Source of the DNA: Acidobacteriaceae bacterium | GTDB taxonomy: Bacteria; Acidobacteriota; Terriglobia; Terriglobales; Acidobacteriaceae | Length of the DNA stretch: 6,518 bases | Direction of reading: 5' to 3' | NCBI GenBank assembly: GCA_003140705.1 | Contig: PLKU01000232.1 | Span: forward strand, 23,959 to 30,476 | Shown: piece by piece, positions 5,183-6,518 of the stretch | How positions within the stretch are numbered: position 1 is the stretch's first letter | Layout: the number at the start of each line of letters is the position of its first letter | Position numbers and translations under genes: made by a program | The notes under the pieces: generated by a model | What the model was told of the DNA's origin: nothing | Databases searched by the model: none | The model's input: only the letters and a program-made list of their open reading frames with translations

Positions 5183-5914
5183 CTTTGGCGGCTTATGCGT
5201 GTGTCCGTAGGTCAGGTACCCGCGGCCGACACGCATGTTGTGATCCACCGAGCCAGGAATCGTGATGGCAATGGTTATTCCAAATATGGCGTGGGAAATG
5301 GCCAGGGAATAGAGGTTGCGATAGCGGAGAAAAACGAGGCAAGCGGCAAGGCCCCAGATCAAGGTGACCAAGGTGAGAATCGGGCTGGGCAAGTGCGCGA
5401 GAGAGAAGATCACCGCTGCCATGAATGCCGCGAACTTGGCGTTTGGAATCAGCCGGAGCAGACGAGCCAGGAAAAAGCACTGGAGCAAAAACTGCTGCAC
5501 AGCGGCCCAGAGCGCATAGGCCCAAAAGGTCTGGATGAAAAGGGGAGCGGTGCCGGGAACGCGCAATGTATGAAGCTGGAAGGCCATCAGAACTGCGAGC
5601 ATTGCCAACAGAAGGGCCACTCCCGCCACCCAAAGTGAGCGGAAGAAGTTTGCCGGGCGCAGCCCCATTGCCTTGAGGCCGTCGAAAGAGGCGATTGTGA
5701 ATATCACGATGGTGGCCGCTGCTACCCACCAGAGGAGTTTTTGCCAGGGACGAGGGGTCCAGCAAACGATTAGGATCAGCCAATAGGCAACGACCAACTC
5801 GAAAAAGACGCGGGCCCTGGTCCGGTTGTGTACGGAGACAATCGTTGCGTTTTCTTTGCCGTTGGTCGCATCCCTGCCTGCAGTCATGGAGCCGATGTTA
5901 AGGCAAGCTGCCAT
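5168..5914 (-). CDS. CPBP-fold membrane protein with EExxxR replaced by QQxxxQ
   Basis: This 248-residue protein has about seven membrane segments, near 37-53, 60-76, 92-113, 124-145, 162-178, 180-197 and 203-220. The CPBP layout is clear: AAVQQFLLQCFFLARLL (137-153) stands where EExxxR is expected, IFSLAHLPSP (169-178) is motif 2 with H174, and AISHAIFGI (205-213) is motif 3 with H208. The two histidines are kept, but both glutamates (140, 141) and the arginine (145) are glutamine, so ordinary Rce1-type catalysis looks doubtful. I have an unverified impression that such QQ variants recur in other bacteria, which would suggest a subfamily with a changed role. ATG 5914 is supported by GGAA 5 nt upstream. 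It starts 17 nt after the DMT transporter stop, so the two are probably one operon. Its 3' end overlaps the canonical CPBP gene. The N-terminal 35 residues are polar. Confidence 0.78.
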   Translation of the reverse strand: MAACLNIGSMTAGRDATNGKENATIVSVHNRTRARVFFELVVAYWLILIVCWTPRPWQKLLWWVAAATIVIFTIASFDGLKAMGLRPANFFRSLWVAGVALLLAMLAVLMAFQLHTLRVPGTAPLFIQTFWAYALWAAVQQFLLQCFFLARLLRLIPNAKFAAFMAAVIFSLAHLPSPILTLVTLIWGLAACLVFLRYRNLYSLAISHAIFGITIAITIPGSVDHNMRVGRGYLTYGHTHKPPKLPQP

Positions 5915-5931
5915 ATCTATTCCAGGGCGGT

Positions 5932-6518
5932 CTATTCGAGGATGACCTCGGGACTGGCGGTGGTTCCAGCTTCGTGACCGCGCGTGGTGAGAGTTATGGC
6001 GGCGGTGAGAATGAGCGCGCCGCCCGCCCAGGCGTGGGGGCCCAGGTGCTCGCCCAGCAGCTGGACGCCGAGCCAGGAGCCGAGGGCCGGCTCAATGTTC
6101 AAGAAGACGCCGGCTCTGGAGGCTGGGACGTGATGGATTCCCCAGTTCCAGAGGAGCGTTGTGGTGGCTGTGCACAGCAGGCCGCTGATGGCCAGTGCCG
6201 CCCAGGCAGTGCCGGTGAGGTGAGAGAAGGGAAGAGGTTGGAAGCTGTGATGGGTGAACGGGATGAGGACCGGATTCAAAATCCAGGGCCCGAGGATCAA
6301 GGAGGCCAGCATTATGGTTCCTGAGAGGATGGTGTAGGCGGTGACGACAGGCGGGCTGTGCGTCTCCATGAGCTTTTTTGAGAGCAGAATCCAGGCAAGG
6401 GCAGTGATCAGGGAGGCGACAACAAGGAGATCACCCACCAGGGAGGGCTGGCCACGCGTGGCAGCTCCTCGGCTGCCCCCCAGCACAATGAGCGCAGCGC
6501 CGACAGTGGAACCGGTCA
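5932..6518 (-). CDS. EamA/DMT family transporter, C-terminal part (5' end outside window)
   Basis: About 194 residues are visible, and the frame stays open to the right edge. The first residues, TGSTVGAALIVLGG, match the end of a first EamA domain. A linker follows, then a full second EamA domain with five helices ending in NIEPALGSWLGVQLLGEHLG and GGALILTAA, the classic closing pattern with its GE pair. A whole protein of about 290-300 residues with ten helices is expected, exporting a metabolite or drug across the inner membrane; the substrate is unknown. GTG 6486 could be mistaken for a start but would cut the protein in mid-domain. The gene ends 17 nt before the QQ-type CPBP gene and is probably co-transcribed with it. 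It is a two-domain protein and so differs from the single-domain EamA gene at 155-598. Confidence 0.85.
   Translation of the reverse strand, partial: TGSTVGAALIVLGGSRGAATRGQPSLVGDLLVVASLITALAWILLSKKLMETHSPPVVTAYTILSGTIMLASLILGPWILNPVLIPFTHHSFQPLPFSHLTGTAWAALAISGLLCTATTTLLWNWGIHHVPASRAGVFLNIEPALGSWLGVQLLGEHLGPHAWAGGALILTAAITLTTRGHEAGTTASPEVILE

Noticed and set aside
1..6518. Mobile element, CRISPR array, toxin-antitoxin pair, tRNA
   Set aside because: No transposase, terminal repeats, regularly spaced repeats, small gene pair of that kind or cloverleaf pattern was seen on either strand.

Overview
The window looks like chromosomal DNA from a GC-rich diderm bacterium. It has an lptE homologue, so there is an outer membrane with LPS. 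Codon use, the style of the LptE, HolA and CPBP proteins, and the lack of strong Shine-Dalgarno sites at several starts suggest Acidobacteriota (Terriglobia/Acidobacteriaceae-like). That assignment is recall and inference; no marker gene here proves it. No rRNA, tRNA, insertion sequence, phage gene or CRISPR array was seen.

Layout from left to right. (1) Positions 1-598, minus strand: the first codons of a probable shikimate kinase run off the left edge, and upstream of it (to its right) lies a single-domain EamA transporter. (2) Positions 643-3351, plus strand, divergent from the EamA gene: an LCM/TIGR00027-type SAM-dependent methyltransferase, then lptE (LPS-assembly lipoprotein), then holA (DNA polymerase III delta). 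A 26-nt gap joins the methyltransferase to lptE. A 142-nt gap precedes holA and carries a 12-codon leader frame whose TGA overlaps the TTG start of holA. (3) Positions 3352-3676: a 325-nt spacer between convergent genes, with an AT-rich promoter-like element, a GC-rich hairpin and a weak 39-codon frame. (4) Positions 3677-4084, minus strand: a complete bacteriohemerythrin starting at GTG 4084. (5) Positions 4178-5182, plus strand: a CPBP (Rce1/Abi-type) membrane protease with canonical motifs. It meets tail to tail, with a 15-bp overlap, a second CPBP-fold protein on the minus strand (5168-5914), in which all three conserved residues of the EExxxR motif are glutamine. (6) Positions 5932-6518, minus strand: the C-terminal two thirds of a ten-helix EamA/DMT transporter, 17 nt upstream of the second CPBP gene and probably in one operon with it.

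lptE and holA are housekeeping genes with a linkage known from many Gram-negative bacteria. The rest are common accessory membrane and oxygen-binding functions with no obvious shared pathway. The points most worth a second look are the QQ-type CPBP protein overlapping a canonical one, the leader frame coupled to holA, and the AT-rich palindrome/promoter island facing the hemerythrin gene. I see no clear evidence of a wholly new system.
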